A stretch of 64,000 nt of DNA from JAGWBF01 sp963663025 (GCA_963663025.1 OY760073.1:558001-622000); one strand, 5' to 3'. Positions 15,529-24,450 are shown, counted from the stretch's first letter. Numbers and translations are program-made. Notes: generated by a model from the letters alone, not told the origin.

Positions 15529-16683
15529 CTAGGTCTGCTTGTAAAAGCGGCTGGCGTTGTCCCAGAAGAGTTTCTGGCGCGTCTCGTCGCTTAGGCTGGT
15601 CCAGCCCATCACGGTGTCAACGGACTCGGGGAAGTGGCATTCCGAGTGGGGATAGTCGGAGGCGTACATTAGCACCCCGTCGCCCAGGTAGCTGGTGACC
15701 AGGTTGAACATCTCCTCGCCTTCATGCATCTCTATGCTGCAGAAGAAGCGGCCTCCGGTCACGTACTCGCTACACTTATGCAGGAGCTGGGCGGTCGCGC
15801 CCACGTAGCTGGCCTGCTCATCCATTCTCCGGGCCCAGAAGGGAAGCCATCCGAAGCCGCACTCCAGGATGCCCACGCGCAGGTCCGGGTACCGGTCCAT
15901 GATCCCGGCGCCGATGATGGCGGCCATGAAGCGCATTCCCCCCCAAGGGTGGGATGCCAGCCTGCCAAGGAAGATGTTGTCCCACAGGTCCTGGTAACCG
16001 GGGAAATAGGGTGGGGTCCAGGTGAAGCTGTGGTGCATGATAGCCAGATCGTGCTCTGCTGCTGCCTGCCAAATGGGGTCCAGGTCGGGATGGTCCACAG
16101 GTTGGTCGTTGCCCACCACGGGCAGGACAGCTACAGCCCACTTCGACTTTCCCCACCTTCTGATCTCGTCAACCGACTCCTCCACGCTCCTGGGGGAGAC
16201 GGCGATCAGTCCCTTGAGCCTGTTGGGGTCGGTCCCGCAGAAGTCATCCATGAAGCGGTGATAGGCCCGCGACAGCCCCATCTCCATCTCCCCATCCCCC
16301 AAGCCCGAGGCGCTGATCCATGAGGTGGGTATGACGAAGTGGGTGTCCGCACCTTCATCGTCCATGTCCAGCAGCCGGTTCTCCGCATTGCTGTCCTGGG
16401 TCCCCGAGCGTGGCGGTTTGGACCCCATCCATTTGGTGTCTCCCCGTTCTCCTGTGAAGGTCTGGTGAGGGGCTCCCTGTCCCAGGATGCGCCGGAACTT
16501 AACACTGTTCACCCGGTAGAGGTTCAGGTCCTCATCTATTCCCGCGGCTCTGCCGACGGGCAGCCGGAAGGGCGCCAGCTCTTCCAGCCGGGGCTTGAAA
16601 CTGGGTTCTACGTAGCGTTCCAGGGTCTCGGCCGAAGGAAACACATGGGTATCGGAGTCGAAGATCTTGTATCCGTTCCTCAT
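15529..16683 (-). CDS. Amidohydrolase-2 family protein (ACMSD/LigJ-like)
   Basis: A 384-residue TIM-barrel metal-dependent hydrolase or decarboxylase. The N-terminal KIFDSDTHVF has D-x-H at the place of the family H-x-H. DLAIMHHSF and the C-terminal YASDYPHSECHFPES supply the other metal ligands and acid. Relatives include aminocarboxymuconate semialdehyde decarboxylase, 2-pyrone-4,6-dicarboxylate hydrolase and oxalomesaconate hydratase, several of which act after ring cleavage. Its position 44 bases downstream of a LigB-type dioxygenase fits such a role, but the exact reaction is inferred only. Confidence 0.85.
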   Translation of the reverse strand: MRNGYKIFDSDTHVFPSAETLERYVEPSFKPRLEELAPFRLPVGRAAGIDEDLNLYRVNSVKFRRILGQGAPHQTFTGERGDTKWMGSKPPRSGTQDSNAENRLLDMDDEGADTHFVIPTSWISASGLGDGEMEMGLSRAYHRFMDDFCGTDPNRLKGLIAVSPRSVEESVDEIRRWGKSKWAVAVLPVVGNDQPVDHPDLDPIWQAAAEHDLAIMHHSFTWTPPYFPGYQDLWDNIFLGRLASHPWGGMRFMAAIIGAGIMDRYPDLRVGILECGFGWLPFWARRMDEQASYVGATAQLLHKCSEYVTGGRFFCSIEMHEGEEMFNLVTSYLGDGVLMYASDYPHSECHFPESVDTVMGWTSLSDETRQKLFWDNASRFYKQT

Positions 16684-16727
16684 GGCGTCACCTGCTTTCT
16701 ATTCTCGGTGCCAGCCCGCGTCTCGCG

Positions 16728-17792
16728 CTAGGGCCTGAATATGGCCATGCACTTGTTGGAGTTGAATATCCAGGTCTCCACGTAGTCCACAATCTCCGGC
16801 TTGCGGTCCAGCTCTTCCATCGCCCCGGCCAGGCACATCCAGTTGAGCAGCTCCTGCTGCCCCGCATCTTCGATGGTGGCGATGCTCACGTCCCGCCAGG
16901 CGTCGTAGTCGCCGGCAGCGAGCTCTTCCATACGCTGCCGGTCGGATTCATGGTCTGGCCACAGCCAGTGGTTCTTCTCCGTGAGGAACCCGTGGGACCA
17001 GCTGGAGGATGCGACCAGGGCTACCCGCCACGGACTATCGGCCAGGGCGCGGACGGTGGCTGCTCCCAGCTCCATGCAACGCTTGGGCGAAGGGCCGGGT
17101 GGGTCTGCCGGCAGATCGACCCCGTTGGCCTTCTGGGGGAACAAGCTCCCATGATTGCGGACTACCCTGCTGCCATAGCAATTGATGGCGCATGGGACTA
17201 CGGGATAGTCGAACCCCTCTCGGTCGTAGTCCAGGTAGAGGAGGGTGTTGATGAAAGCGTGGCCTAAGCCCGGCTCATGCAGGGGGCGGTAGGAGTAGGA
17301 CATATCTATGCTCTGCTCGATTAGCTTGCCGGTCAGGTACCGGGCCGCCTCGGTGTGTCCCGCGTAAGAGAAGACCTTGTCTGCGGGCTCATCCCAGACG
17401 TTGGGCCGGGCATTACCGTCTCGCAAGGTCAGGGGTTGGCAGTGAATTTCATCGTAGGCCAGCACGCAGAAGGGGGGAATGATATCTTCCTTGAAATTTT
17501 CGTACTGATCGTCTCCCCATAGCACGATGAAGTCGGGGTTGAAGTCATCCAGCTCCCTTCTGATTCGCCGGACGCTGCTGACCAGCTTTTCGCGGTGTAT
17601 CCTGGCTGAGGCCACTCCCTCATCCTCGCCGTACTCGATCCTCATGGGCTCGGGCCAGTTGGTGGGTATCTTCATCTCCTCGGGTACGCCGGGATGAGAG
17701 GCAATGAGTCTTGGTAGAGGCCAACTCTTGTTTTCGTCGGGGGCGATCAGGGAAGGGTAGTGAGTCAGTCCCAGTCCTAGTATCTCTGCCAA
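16728..17792 (-). CDS. LigB-type (class III) extradiol ring-cleavage dioxygenase
   Basis: A protein of 354 residues resembling the catalytic B subunit of protocatechuate 4,5-dioxygenase-type enzymes. These Fe(II) enzymes open catechol rings next to the hydroxyls. Features are the early His in LGLGLTHYPSL, the acidic WGDDQYENF segment, HEPGLGHAFINTLLYL and a C-terminal SSSWSHGFL with His. An open frame continues 80 codons further upstream, but TTG at 17792 follows a textbook AAGGAGG at five bases and gives the normal LigB N-terminus, so I take that start. It is first of a minus-strand set with two amidohydrolases, which fits an aromatic catabolic operon. Confidence 0.78.
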   Translation of the reverse strand: MAEILGLGLTHYPSLIAPDENKSWPLPRLIASHPGVPEEMKIPTNWPEPMRIEYGEDEGVASARIHREKLVSSVRRIRRELDDFNPDFIVLWGDDQYENFKEDIIPPFCVLAYDEIHCQPLTLRDGNARPNVWDEPADKVFSYAGHTEAARYLTGKLIEQSIDMSYSYRPLHEPGLGHAFINTLLYLDYDREGFDYPVVPCAINCYGSRVVRNHGSLFPQKANGVDLPADPPGPSPKRCMELGAATVRALADSPWRVALVASSSWSHGFLTEKNHWLWPDHESDRQRMEELAAGDYDAWRDVSIATIEDAGQQELLNWMCLAGAMEELDRKPEIVDYVETWIFNSNKCMAIFRP

Positions 17793-17907
17793 CGGGGCAC
17801 CTCCTTGGCTGTAGCTGAAACTGGGGTTGATTGAGGCTTGCGTTAAGGGTACCCCAAACAGCGTGCAACCTTCAATCCTAGCTTGGAAGCGGCCCTTGGA
17901 AACCGAT

Positions 17908-17936
17908 TTGACAGATTCGAAACTTGCCTTTATCTT
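17908..17936 (+). promoter_or_regulatory. Promoter with long leader ahead of panD
   Basis: TTGACA at 17908-17913, 17 bases, then TATCTT at 17931-17936. If used, it makes a leader of about 345 bases before panD. The 498-base gap 17793-18290 has no gene. It contains a stem of GCGTCGGCTG (17943-17952) with CAGCCAAAGACGC (17981-17993; AAA bulge), and a perfect 18-base palindrome at 18211-18228. I do not recognise a known riboswitch class in it. Confidence 0.5.
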
Positions 17937-18290
17937 TAGGGAGCGTCGGCTGGAAACGCAATCCACTAAGGGTCGGCGCTCAGCCAAAGACGCCAAGAAA
18001 CCATGACCGACCCCCGCACAATGCACATTCATGCACAGTGGTGTTTATCGCTGCTGGTATCCGCTTCTGCGGGCGTTTCGGCATCGGCTTACGCTCTATC
18101 TCTGAACACTACCTGTACCCACCACGACCGCCTCAAGTACTCCCTCCCCTGCGAACCTTAGCTTCTCCAAGTTCCCCTACGAACGGTCCAGTTTTTCTTC
18201 CTAGATAGACCGGCTTGCTAGCAAGCCGCCTGTTGCGGACTATTGGCATTCATTGCCGAGAAACTATGAATAGCGTGTGGGAGGTTGAAA

Positions 18291-18659
18291 ATGCGAGAAG
18301 TTCTACGTTCCAAGATTCACCGAGCCTGGATTACCAATGCCGACCCCAACTACGTCGGTAGCGTGATCATCGACGGGGCACTTATGGAGAAAGTTGACCT
18401 CTGGGACTATGAGAAAGTGCTCATCTGCGATGTGACCAATGGCAACCGTTGGGAGACGTATGCCCTTCCCGGCGAGCGGGGGTCGGGCGTGGTCTCCATA
18501 CAAGGCGCTGGCGCCCTGTTGTGCGAAAAAGGTGACTGCATCATCATCATGTCCTTCGAGGTCAGCGATACTCGCCCCGAGCCAAAGATGATCCTGGTCG
18601 ACGAAGAGAACCAATTCGTCGAGTACATCAAAAGCGCTCAATATGCAGAAGTTCACTGA
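18291..18659 (+). CDS. panD: Aspartate 1-decarboxylase
   Basis: Makes beta-alanine from aspartate, using a pyruvoyl group formed by self-cleavage. The precursor is 123 residues. The cleavage site is Gly23-Ser24 in YVGSVIID, so Ser24 becomes the pyruvoyl. Lys8, the NGNRWETYA segment (Arg and Tyr) and the GAGALLCEKGD stretch match the family. A TTG at 18285 is in frame, but the ATG at 18291 follows GGGAGG at six bases. No panB or panC is nearby. Instead the gene is overlapped by 17 bases by a methyltransferase gene, so beta-alanine may feed something other than pantothenate here. Confidence 0.9.
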   Translation: MREVLRSKIHRAWITNADPNYVGSVIIDGALMEKVDLWDYEKVLICDVTNGNRWETYALPGERGSGVVSIQGAGALLCEKGDCIIIMSFEVSDTRPEPKMILVDEENQFVEYIKSAQYAEVH

Positions 18660-19467
18660 GGCTGAGACCGAGTCGTTTTACGATGCGGAAGATGCCCTCT
18701 ACCGCAGCTTCTGGGACAGGAGCGGTGGGCTCCACTGGGGCATCTTTGATGCATCCACAGGCGTGGACTTTCTAGAAGCCTGCGAGAACACCAACAAGGT
18801 TATGGTCCAGCGAGCGGGCATCGACAGGGATTCCTTCGTCCTGGACCTGGGCTGCGGGAACGGCACATCGGCAGCTTGGCTGAACTCCATCACCGGCTGC
18901 AGGATCGTCGGGGTTGACCTTAGCGGGGTGCGCATCGCCAATGCCATCGAATCTCTCCAGGACCTCCCCGACGGGGCCAGGAAGCGTGTTTCTTTCGAGA
19001 AGGCATCGGCGACGGACCTGCCCTTTCAGCAGGGTGAGTTCACCCACGTCTGGAGCCAGGCATCCATCTACCATTTCCACGAGAAAGAGAAGGCCCTCCA
19101 GGAGGCTTGGCGGGTGCTGGAACCCGGCGGTACCCTCGCCTTCGATGACCTCATAAAGCCGGTACCGCAAATAAGCCGTGAAGCTCGGACCTATGTGTAC
19201 GACAGGCTGTTGTTCGATACCGAATTCAGTTTCCAGTCATACCAGTCGGTGCTGGAGGATACGGGGTTCGAGGTATTGGAGGCCGAAGACCTCTCTTGCC
19301 ACCTGAAGACCACCTACCAGTGCCTCACCCTGATCACCCGGGAAAAGAGCTTCGAGGAGCCTGATATCTACGGGTCCCTTTCCCAGGCCTATGAACACAT
19401 GGTCCAGGCGGTGCAGAAGGGCGAGCTTGGCTGGGCCATGTACATCTGCCGCAAAAAAGCGAACTGA
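18643..19467 (+). CDS. SAM-dependent methyltransferase overlapping panD
   Basis: A 274-residue class I methyltransferase. Motif I is FVLDLGCGNGTSAAW near residue 65, motif II VGVDLSGVRI, motif III ASATDLPFQQGEFTHVWSQ and motif IV EPGGTLAFDDL. The overall form (short N-terminal helix, HWGIFD before motif I, late insertion before the C-terminus) resembles small-molecule N-methyltransferases of the sarcosine/dimethylglycine type. The ATG lies inside the end of panD, implying translational coupling and a linked role. The substrate is not shown by the sequence. Confidence 0.82.
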   Translation: MQKFTEAETESFYDAEDALYRSFWDRSGGLHWGIFDASTGVDFLEACENTNKVMVQRAGIDRDSFVLDLGCGNGTSAAWLNSITGCRIVGVDLSGVRIANAIESLQDLPDGARKRVSFEKASATDLPFQQGEFTHVWSQASIYHFHEKEKALQEAWRVLEPGGTLAFDDLIKPVPQISREARTYVYDRLLFDTEFSFQSYQSVLEDTGFEVLEAEDLSCHLKTTYQCLTLITREKSFEEPDIYGSLSQAYEHMVQAVQKGELGWAMYICRKKAN

Positions 19468-19496
19468 ACCCTCAAAGGAGCAAGGGGGAAGAAACT

Positions 19497-20123
19497 ATGG
19501 AAGTCGATAACAGGGTCCAATGGGTCTATTCATCCACCACGAACGAAGAGCTGGCCGAGCGCTACGATGAGTGGGCTGGTGAGTACGATGCCGACCTGGA
19601 GCGCGAATTCGGTTGGATCGCCCCCCAAAGGACGGCCGAGTTGACCAAGAAGTACGTCTCCACCGACGCTCGTGTCCTCGATGCGGGTGTAGGGACCGGC
19701 CTCGTGGGCCAGTGCCTATGGGAGTTGGGCTTCCGCAACATGGTGGCCATCGATTTGTCCCAGGGCATGCTGGACGAAGCGCGCAAGAAGGGCGTGTACC
19801 AGGATCTTCGCCAGATGATCCTGGGTGAAGAGCTGGATTACCCTACCGGTTCCATGGGCGCCGTCGTCAGCTCTGGGGTGATGACCGTCGGGCACGCCCC
19901 TGCCAGCTCGCTGGACGAGTTGATCCGGATCACGGAGCCCGGTGGCTATGTTGTGTTTACCCTCCGACCGGATGTGTACACGGACAGCGGCTTCAAGGAG
20001 AAACAGGACAGCTTGGAAGAGGCGGGGAAATGGAGCTTGGTGGAAGCAACCGAACCTTTTCAGGCCCTTCCCAAAGGTGAGCCGGACGTTTATCATCAGG
20101 TCTGGGTTTACCAGGTACGCTAA
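19497..20123 (+). CDS. SAM-dependent methyltransferase
   Basis: A 208-residue class I methyltransferase similar in form to the METTL27 (Williams-Beuren) group. LAERYDEWAGEYD lies at the N-terminus, motif I is RVLDAGVGTGLVGQ near residue 60, then MVAIDLSQGMLDEAR, and the late motif ITEPGGYVVFTLRPD. The ATG follows an AAGGAG and GGGGGAAG stretch. It is the third gene of the panD set, 29 bases after the first methyltransferase. The substrate is unknown. Confidence 0.85.
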   Translation: MEVDNRVQWVYSSTTNEELAERYDEWAGEYDADLEREFGWIAPQRTAELTKKYVSTDARVLDAGVGTGLVGQCLWELGFRNMVAIDLSQGMLDEARKKGVYQDLRQMILGEELDYPTGSMGAVVSSGVMTVGHAPASSLDELIRITEPGGYVVFTLRPDVYTDSGFKEKQDSLEEAGKWSLVEATEPFQALPKGEPDVYHQVWVYQVR

Positions 20124-20150
20124 CCAGCTTTCCTGCCGGAGGTCCGCTCA

Positions 20151-21050
20151 ATGACCCTCGAAACCGAAGGACTGACCCTGTTTCAGGCCGCCCGCAACAT
20201 GGGTGTGGACTTCTCCGAAGAGGTTCACCCCGAGGACCGGAAGGTGGTGCTGAACGGGCGCAAGTTCCACTACCTGGACTGGGGTTCTCCCGACAAGGAA
20301 CCGCTGTTGTTCCTCCACGGCGCTCTCCAGCAAGGCCACAGTTGGGACTTTGTGAGCCTCAGCCTGTGCTCCGATTACCATGTGATGGCCCTGGATGCCA
20401 GGGGTCATGGCGACAGCCAGTGGGCCGAGGATGGCGACTACTCCCTAGATGCCCATCAGCGAGACCTGGATGCTTTCGCAGATGCGCTGGGCCTGAGAAA
20501 CATCATCCTGGTGGGTCACTCCATGGGCGGGCGCAACAGCTACGTCTTCACCTTCAGGCGTCCCGAGGTCGTGAAAGCCCTGGTAATAGTTGACACGGGA
20601 CCCAGGATGCTCCAACAGGGCATCTCCCGCATCCAGCGGTTCCGAGAGCTTCCCGACGAGCTGGACTCTTACGAAGAATTTGCTGACAGGATCCAGGAGT
20701 ACACCGGGCGCACCAGGCAGCAGGTGCTGGGAGCGCTTAAGTACAGCATCCGGAGGCGGGAGGATGGGAAGTGGACCTGGAAGTACGACAAGCAGTTGCG
20801 CTCCCCCGGGTTTCAGCCCGCTAGCTGGACACCGGAACAGCTATGGGAGTGCCTGGGGAGCATTAGCATTCCCACCCTGGTCATACGGGGCGACAGAAGC
20901 GACCTGTTCACCCAGGAGACCCTGGACAAGATGATGGAGACCATTCCCAACAGCTCCTCAGCCGTCGTATCGAACGCAGGACACCTGGTGGCTGGGGACA
21001 ACCCGGCGGGTTTTCTTCAGGCCCTTCGTTCCTTCCTCAACGGTATGTAG
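20151..21050 (+). CDS. Alpha/beta hydrolase
   Basis: A 299-residue alpha/beta-hydrolase. The oxyanion strand is LLFLHGALQQGHSWDF, the nucleophile elbow VGHSMGGRNS, the acid lies in VIRGDRSDLFTQ and the His in VSNAGHLVAGDNP. The triad is complete. It is the fourth gene of the panD set, 27 bases after the second methyltransferase, with GGAGG eight bases before the ATG. It could cleave an ester or an activated intermediate of the same pathway; this is inference. Confidence 0.85.
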   Translation: MTLETEGLTLFQAARNMGVDFSEEVHPEDRKVVLNGRKFHYLDWGSPDKEPLLFLHGALQQGHSWDFVSLSLCSDYHVMALDARGHGDSQWAEDGDYSLDAHQRDLDAFADALGLRNIILVGHSMGGRNSYVFTFRRPEVVKALVIVDTGPRMLQQGISRIQRFRELPDELDSYEEFADRIQEYTGRTRQQVLGALKYSIRRREDGKWTWKYDKQLRSPGFQPASWTPEQLWECLGSISIPTLVIRGDRSDLFTQETLDKMMETIPNSSSAVVSNAGHLVAGDNPAGFLQALRSFLNGM

Positions 21051-21321
21051 GCCCCGTCTCTCCAGCGGTCCAGCGGAACACCTCATAGCAACTCCCGAGA
21101 CTTTTCCTTCTAGCGGAAGCCATTCTCGAGAACGACAGGCCAAACCCGCTCTCACCATTGGGGAACCTGACATCGGACCCTTGGTGTGGCACGTCAATTG
21201 CCGGATGGTGCGCCGAATTCCTGTTATAGACCCTTCTTCCCCGGTTGATGTTACACGACAATAGAGATAGTCTGTTTTCAAGAAACACGAGTGGAATGAT
21301 CCATAAGGGAGAAATGGTCTG

Positions 21322-22440
21322 ATGACCACTGCCCCAGTAATCAGATGTGAAGGTGTGACCAAGGGTTTCGGAGGAGCCCCTGTGGTCAAGGACATCGACT
21401 TCGCGCTGAACGCTGGAGAGGTAATGGTGCTGGTCGGCCCCAGCGGCAGCGGGAAGACTACTCTTCTCCGGTTGGTGGCCGGCTTCGAGGCTCCCGATAC
21501 CGGAAGCATCTTCCTCGCCGACAAGCGGGCTTGTGGCAGCGGCGCTTGGATGCCCCCGGAAAAGAGGAACCTGGGAATGGTGTTTCAGGACTATGCACTC
21601 TTCCCGCATCTGAAGGTCATCCAGAACGTTACATTCGGCCTCAGGGGGTGGGAGAAATCCGCCAAAGCCGAGCGCGCCCTTGATCTGCTTCAGATGGTGC
21701 ACCTGGAAGAGTTCGCCGGCAGGTACCCCTACCAGCTATCCGGTGGGGAACAGCAGAGGGTTGCTCTGGCCCGTGCCCTGGCCCCCAGCCCTATGGCGCT
21801 GCTTCTGGATGAACCATTGAGCAATCTCGACCCGCGGCTGCGTGCCCAGCTTCGTCGAGAGGTAAAGAACATCCTGAAGTCAAAGGGAATCACCGCTCTC
21901 TACGTTACCCATGACCATGATGAGTCTCTATTCATGGGGGACCGGGTGGCGGTGATAAGTGATGGCAACATCGAGCAGATCGGGACACCTGAGGAGATTT
22001 TCCACCAGCCGGCCAATCGCTTCGTGGCCCGGTTTTTGGGCTTGGCCGACTTTGTGGAGGCTCGCGCCACCGATGCTGGGCTGGAGACGGAAGTCGGGAC
22101 GTTAGATGCTACGCTTCCATTCCCCATCGGCACCAAGGGAGAGCTTATGGTCCGCCCCGATGATGTAAGCATGCAACCTTCGGAATCGGGCAATGGCACG
22201 ATAACGGCCCGTGTCTTCCGAGGGTCGCACAATGTTTACGTGATACAGCTTAAATCGGGCTCCGTGGTGCACTCCCTGCAAAGCCACACCTCAATGTACG
22301 CTGAGGGAACGGCTGTGGATGTGGCGCTGGAACCCGATCAGACCCTGACCTGCTTCGTATCGAATGGCTCGTCACCTGATGGAAATAGCGAGAGCACTTT
22401 CATGGTCTCGTCGGGGAACGGAACAAACGGCGTAGGTTAG
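21322..22440 (+). CDS. ABC transporter ATP-binding protein (FbpC/PotA type), orphan
   Basis: A 372-residue import-type ATPase. Walker A is GPSGSGKTT near residue 39, the Q-loop FQDYALFPHL, the signature LSGGEQQRVALARAL, Walker B ALLLDEPLSNLD and the switch His is in VTHDHDES. The C-terminal third is a TOBE/OB-like regulatory domain, as in iron(III), spermidine/putrescine or molybdate importers. No permease or binding-protein gene adjoins it, so it must serve membrane parts encoded elsewhere. Its stop overlaps the convergent IMPase-like gene by four bases. Confidence 0.9.
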   Translation: MTTAPVIRCEGVTKGFGGAPVVKDIDFALNAGEVMVLVGPSGSGKTTLLRLVAGFEAPDTGSIFLADKRACGSGAWMPPEKRNLGMVFQDYALFPHLKVIQNVTFGLRGWEKSAKAERALDLLQMVHLEEFAGRYPYQLSGGEQQRVALARALAPSPMALLLDEPLSNLDPRLRAQLRREVKNILKSKGITALYVTHDHDESLFMGDRVAVISDGNIEQIGTPEEIFHQPANRFVARFLGLADFVEARATDAGLETEVGTLDATLPFPIGTKGELMVRPDDVSMQPSESGNGTITARVFRGSHNVYVIQLKSGSVVHSLQSHTSMYAEGTAVDVALEPDQTLTCFVSNGSSPDGNSESTFMVSSGNGTNGVG

Positions 22441-23255
22441 CCTGTCCGGGTTGAGGAGTTCATAGCCGTTATGAGCTGGCTGTGCACCTCCGGCCATCCT
22501 ATAACCACTATGGGCAGGTCGTCGTTGCTGCCCCAGTCCAGTTCCTGACCCAGGGAGTCGGTCACCAGCAGGCCCAGCTCCTCCGCAATGCATGCCCCGG
22601 CTGCTATGTGCATGGAGCCTATCTTGTAGAAAACAGCGGCCGCCAGGCGTCCCATGCACACCTGGGCTGCAGGATAAGCCCCCGAAGAGAAGGTGTTCAC
22701 CTGCCCAACCTGTGGGACCCAGTTCAGCTCCCCTGAAAGGACCCGGGCCCACTCCTCCCCTCCATCTACCTCCAGCCCCACCGTCGAAAGCGCAAGCTTC
22801 GTCGTTGGTGTCGCGCTGTTCAAGGTGGATTCGCCCAGCCGCACACCTCCCCGGCGCATTGCCACAAGGCGCTCCCCGGCTGCCGGGATGCTTATGAGTC
22901 CCAGCTCCAGCCGTCCCTCCACCAGCAGAGCTATGTTTACACCCCAATGAGGCATTCCAAGGCTGAATGGTACGGTTCCGCAAAGGGGGTCCACCAGCCA
23001 GCAGGCGTCCCCGTCTCCCAGGGAGGAAGTGCTCTCTTCGGAGTGGATGGAGATAGGCAGGCCCGAGGCGGCGAGGGCTTGGGCTATGGCCCCGTCGGCG
23101 CTCATGTCCGCGTCGGTGACGAGGGCGCCGGGGGCTTTCATCCAAGTGTCCAGGGGCCGGTCGGCTGAGCGGAACCTGTCCATGAGCAGCCTGGATGCTG
23201 CATCCGAGGCGGCAATGGCCGCATCATGTGCTTTGTTCAGGTCGTACGTTGCCAA
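22437..23255 (-). CDS. Inositol-monophosphatase-like protein with altered metal site
   Basis: A 272-residue member of the IMPase/FBPase fold. The first metal motif HSEES (Glu73/Glu74) is kept. The second, usually W-x-x-D-P-x-D-G-T, reads WLVDPLCGT, so Cys92 replaces a metal-binding Asp. The third, usually W-D-x-A-A-G, reads MHIAAGA, with His216 in place of Asp. The active site is thus strongly altered. It could bind a different metal, be inactive, or act as a binding protein. It converges on the ABC ATPase gene and lies downstream of the erythrin-VIT gene on the same strand. Confidence 0.75.
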   Translation of the reverse strand: MATYDLNKAHDAAIAASDAASRLLMDRFRSADRPLDTWMKAPGALVTDADMSADGAIAQALAASGLPISIHSEESTSSLGDGDACWLVDPLCGTVPFSLGMPHWGVNIALLVEGRLELGLISIPAAGERLVAMRRGGVRLGESTLNSATPTTKLALSTVGLEVDGGEEWARVLSGELNWVPQVGQVNTFSSGAYPAAQVCMGRLAAAVFYKIGSMHIAAGACIAEELGLLVTDSLGQELDWGSNDDLPIVVIGWPEVHSQLITAMNSSTRTG

Positions 23256-23286
23256 GGTTTCTCTCTAGAGGTGGGGCGGGGATGGA

Positions 23287-24450
23287 TCAAGTGAATATTC
23301 TTGGGATGACCTCTCCCAGGACAAATCCGATCCCAGCAGCGGCGGCCCCGATAAGCAGTATCTCGAGTCCCTGAAGGATGGGCGACTTCTGGACCATTCG
23401 TCCCTTGCCTATGCCAAGAACGAAGAGACCTGCCAAGGTTGCGGCGATGGAAGCGGTTAATGCTGTCCAACCGGAGGTGAAGAAGAAGGGGAAGACGGGG
23501 ATCAGGGCCGCCACCATGTAGGAGGACCCCATGGTCAGGGCGTCCTTGATAGGATTGGAGGTAACCTTGTAGCTCAACCCCAGCTCTTTTTCCACCAGGG
23601 TGCGCAGCCACAGCTCCCGGTCGGCGGCGATATGTTCGGCGACCCCCTTGGCCTCCGAGAAGGAGAGCCCCTCCTTCTGATAGAGCACGATGAGTTCGGC
23701 AAGCTCCTCGCCTGGATGCTCATCCAGCTCCTTGGCTTCCTTGGCGATCTCAGACCTCTGCACATCTTGCTGGGCCTTGGATCCCAGGTAAGCTCCGGTA
23801 GCCATGGAGAGCATGCCCGCCAGGGCGCCGGCCAGCCCGGCCACCAACACAATGGAATTATTGGTAGCAATGTCGCTGGTAGCCACCGCGGTGACAAGGG
23901 CAAGGGTGCTGATTAGGCCGTCCTGGGCCCCGAAGACTACTTCTCGAATTCTTCCCGTGGCGGTGACCCGCCAGCGCTCCTCTTCCACCTCTTCCCGTGC
24001 AGCCGCGTAGGTCGGCGCAACATCAGCCTCCGACACGCTGGCCTTGCGAAGGGTGGGGAGGGTAGGAATGAAAGCTGAGGTCTGTCCCCCGTTGGGCGGT
24101 TGGTCGCCACTGGACAGCTTGGCCTCCAGCTCTTCCAGGGCCTTGGAAAACACCTCTATGTGGTGGCGTTCCCGGTCCATGGCCATCGTGAAGGTCTCGG
24201 CGGCATCGGTGCGGCCTTCTTCCACGGCGTCGCGCACCATGCGAGGGTAAGAAGCGTTGATCTCCTTGGCTTCTCCCTCGATTACGTTGCGCAGGTTCTC
24301 AACGGAGCTTTTGACCTCCCCGGATACCTGCAGGTGGTTGACCCCATGGATGTTCTCGGCGCCGGCAACTTCTTGGAATATCTGAGCCACCTCGGGATGA
24401 CCTTCGGCGAGGGCTTTGTGCGCGAAGGCAGTGTACTTCAGGTGGGCCAT
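23287..24450 (-). CDS. Erythrin-VIT1 fusion iron transporter (MbfA-like)
   Basis: A rubrerythrin-like diiron domain (residues 1-120; E and H in AGAENIHGVNHL and MDRERHHIEVF) is fused to a VIT1/CCC1-type membrane domain (about 160-387) beginning GRIREVVFGAQDGLIST, with about five helices. MbfA proteins of this form export iron and protect against iron/peroxide stress. The ATG at 24450 cuts off the first ligand helix. The reading frame stays open upstream and encodes LSKTERNLWNAIVAEA, with the first diiron Glu. The true start is probably 24519, where an ACG follows GGGAGG at about eight bases. I keep the standard ATG in the coordinates. Confidence 0.88.
   Translation of the reverse strand: MAHLKYTAFAHKALAEGHPEVAQIFQEVAGAENIHGVNHLQVSGEVKSSVENLRNVIEGEAKEINASYPRMVRDAVEEGRTDAAETFTMAMDRERHHIEVFSKALEELEAKLSSGDQPPNGGQTSAFIPTLPTLRKASVSEADVAPTYAAAREEVEEERWRVTATGRIREVVFGAQDGLISTLALVTAVATSDIATNNSIVLVAGLAGALAGMLSMATGAYLGSKAQQDVQRSEIAKEAKELDEHPGEELAELIVLYQKEGLSFSEAKGVAEHIAADRELWLRTLVEKELGLSYKVTSNPIKDALTMGSSYMVAALIPVFPFFFTSGWTALTASIAATLAGLFVLGIGKGRMVQKSPILQGLEILLIGAAAAGIGFVLGEVIPRIFT

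Noticed and set aside
18211..18228. 18-base perfect palindrome as a terminator
   Set aside because: No T-run follows on either strand; it is recorded only as part of the panD leader.
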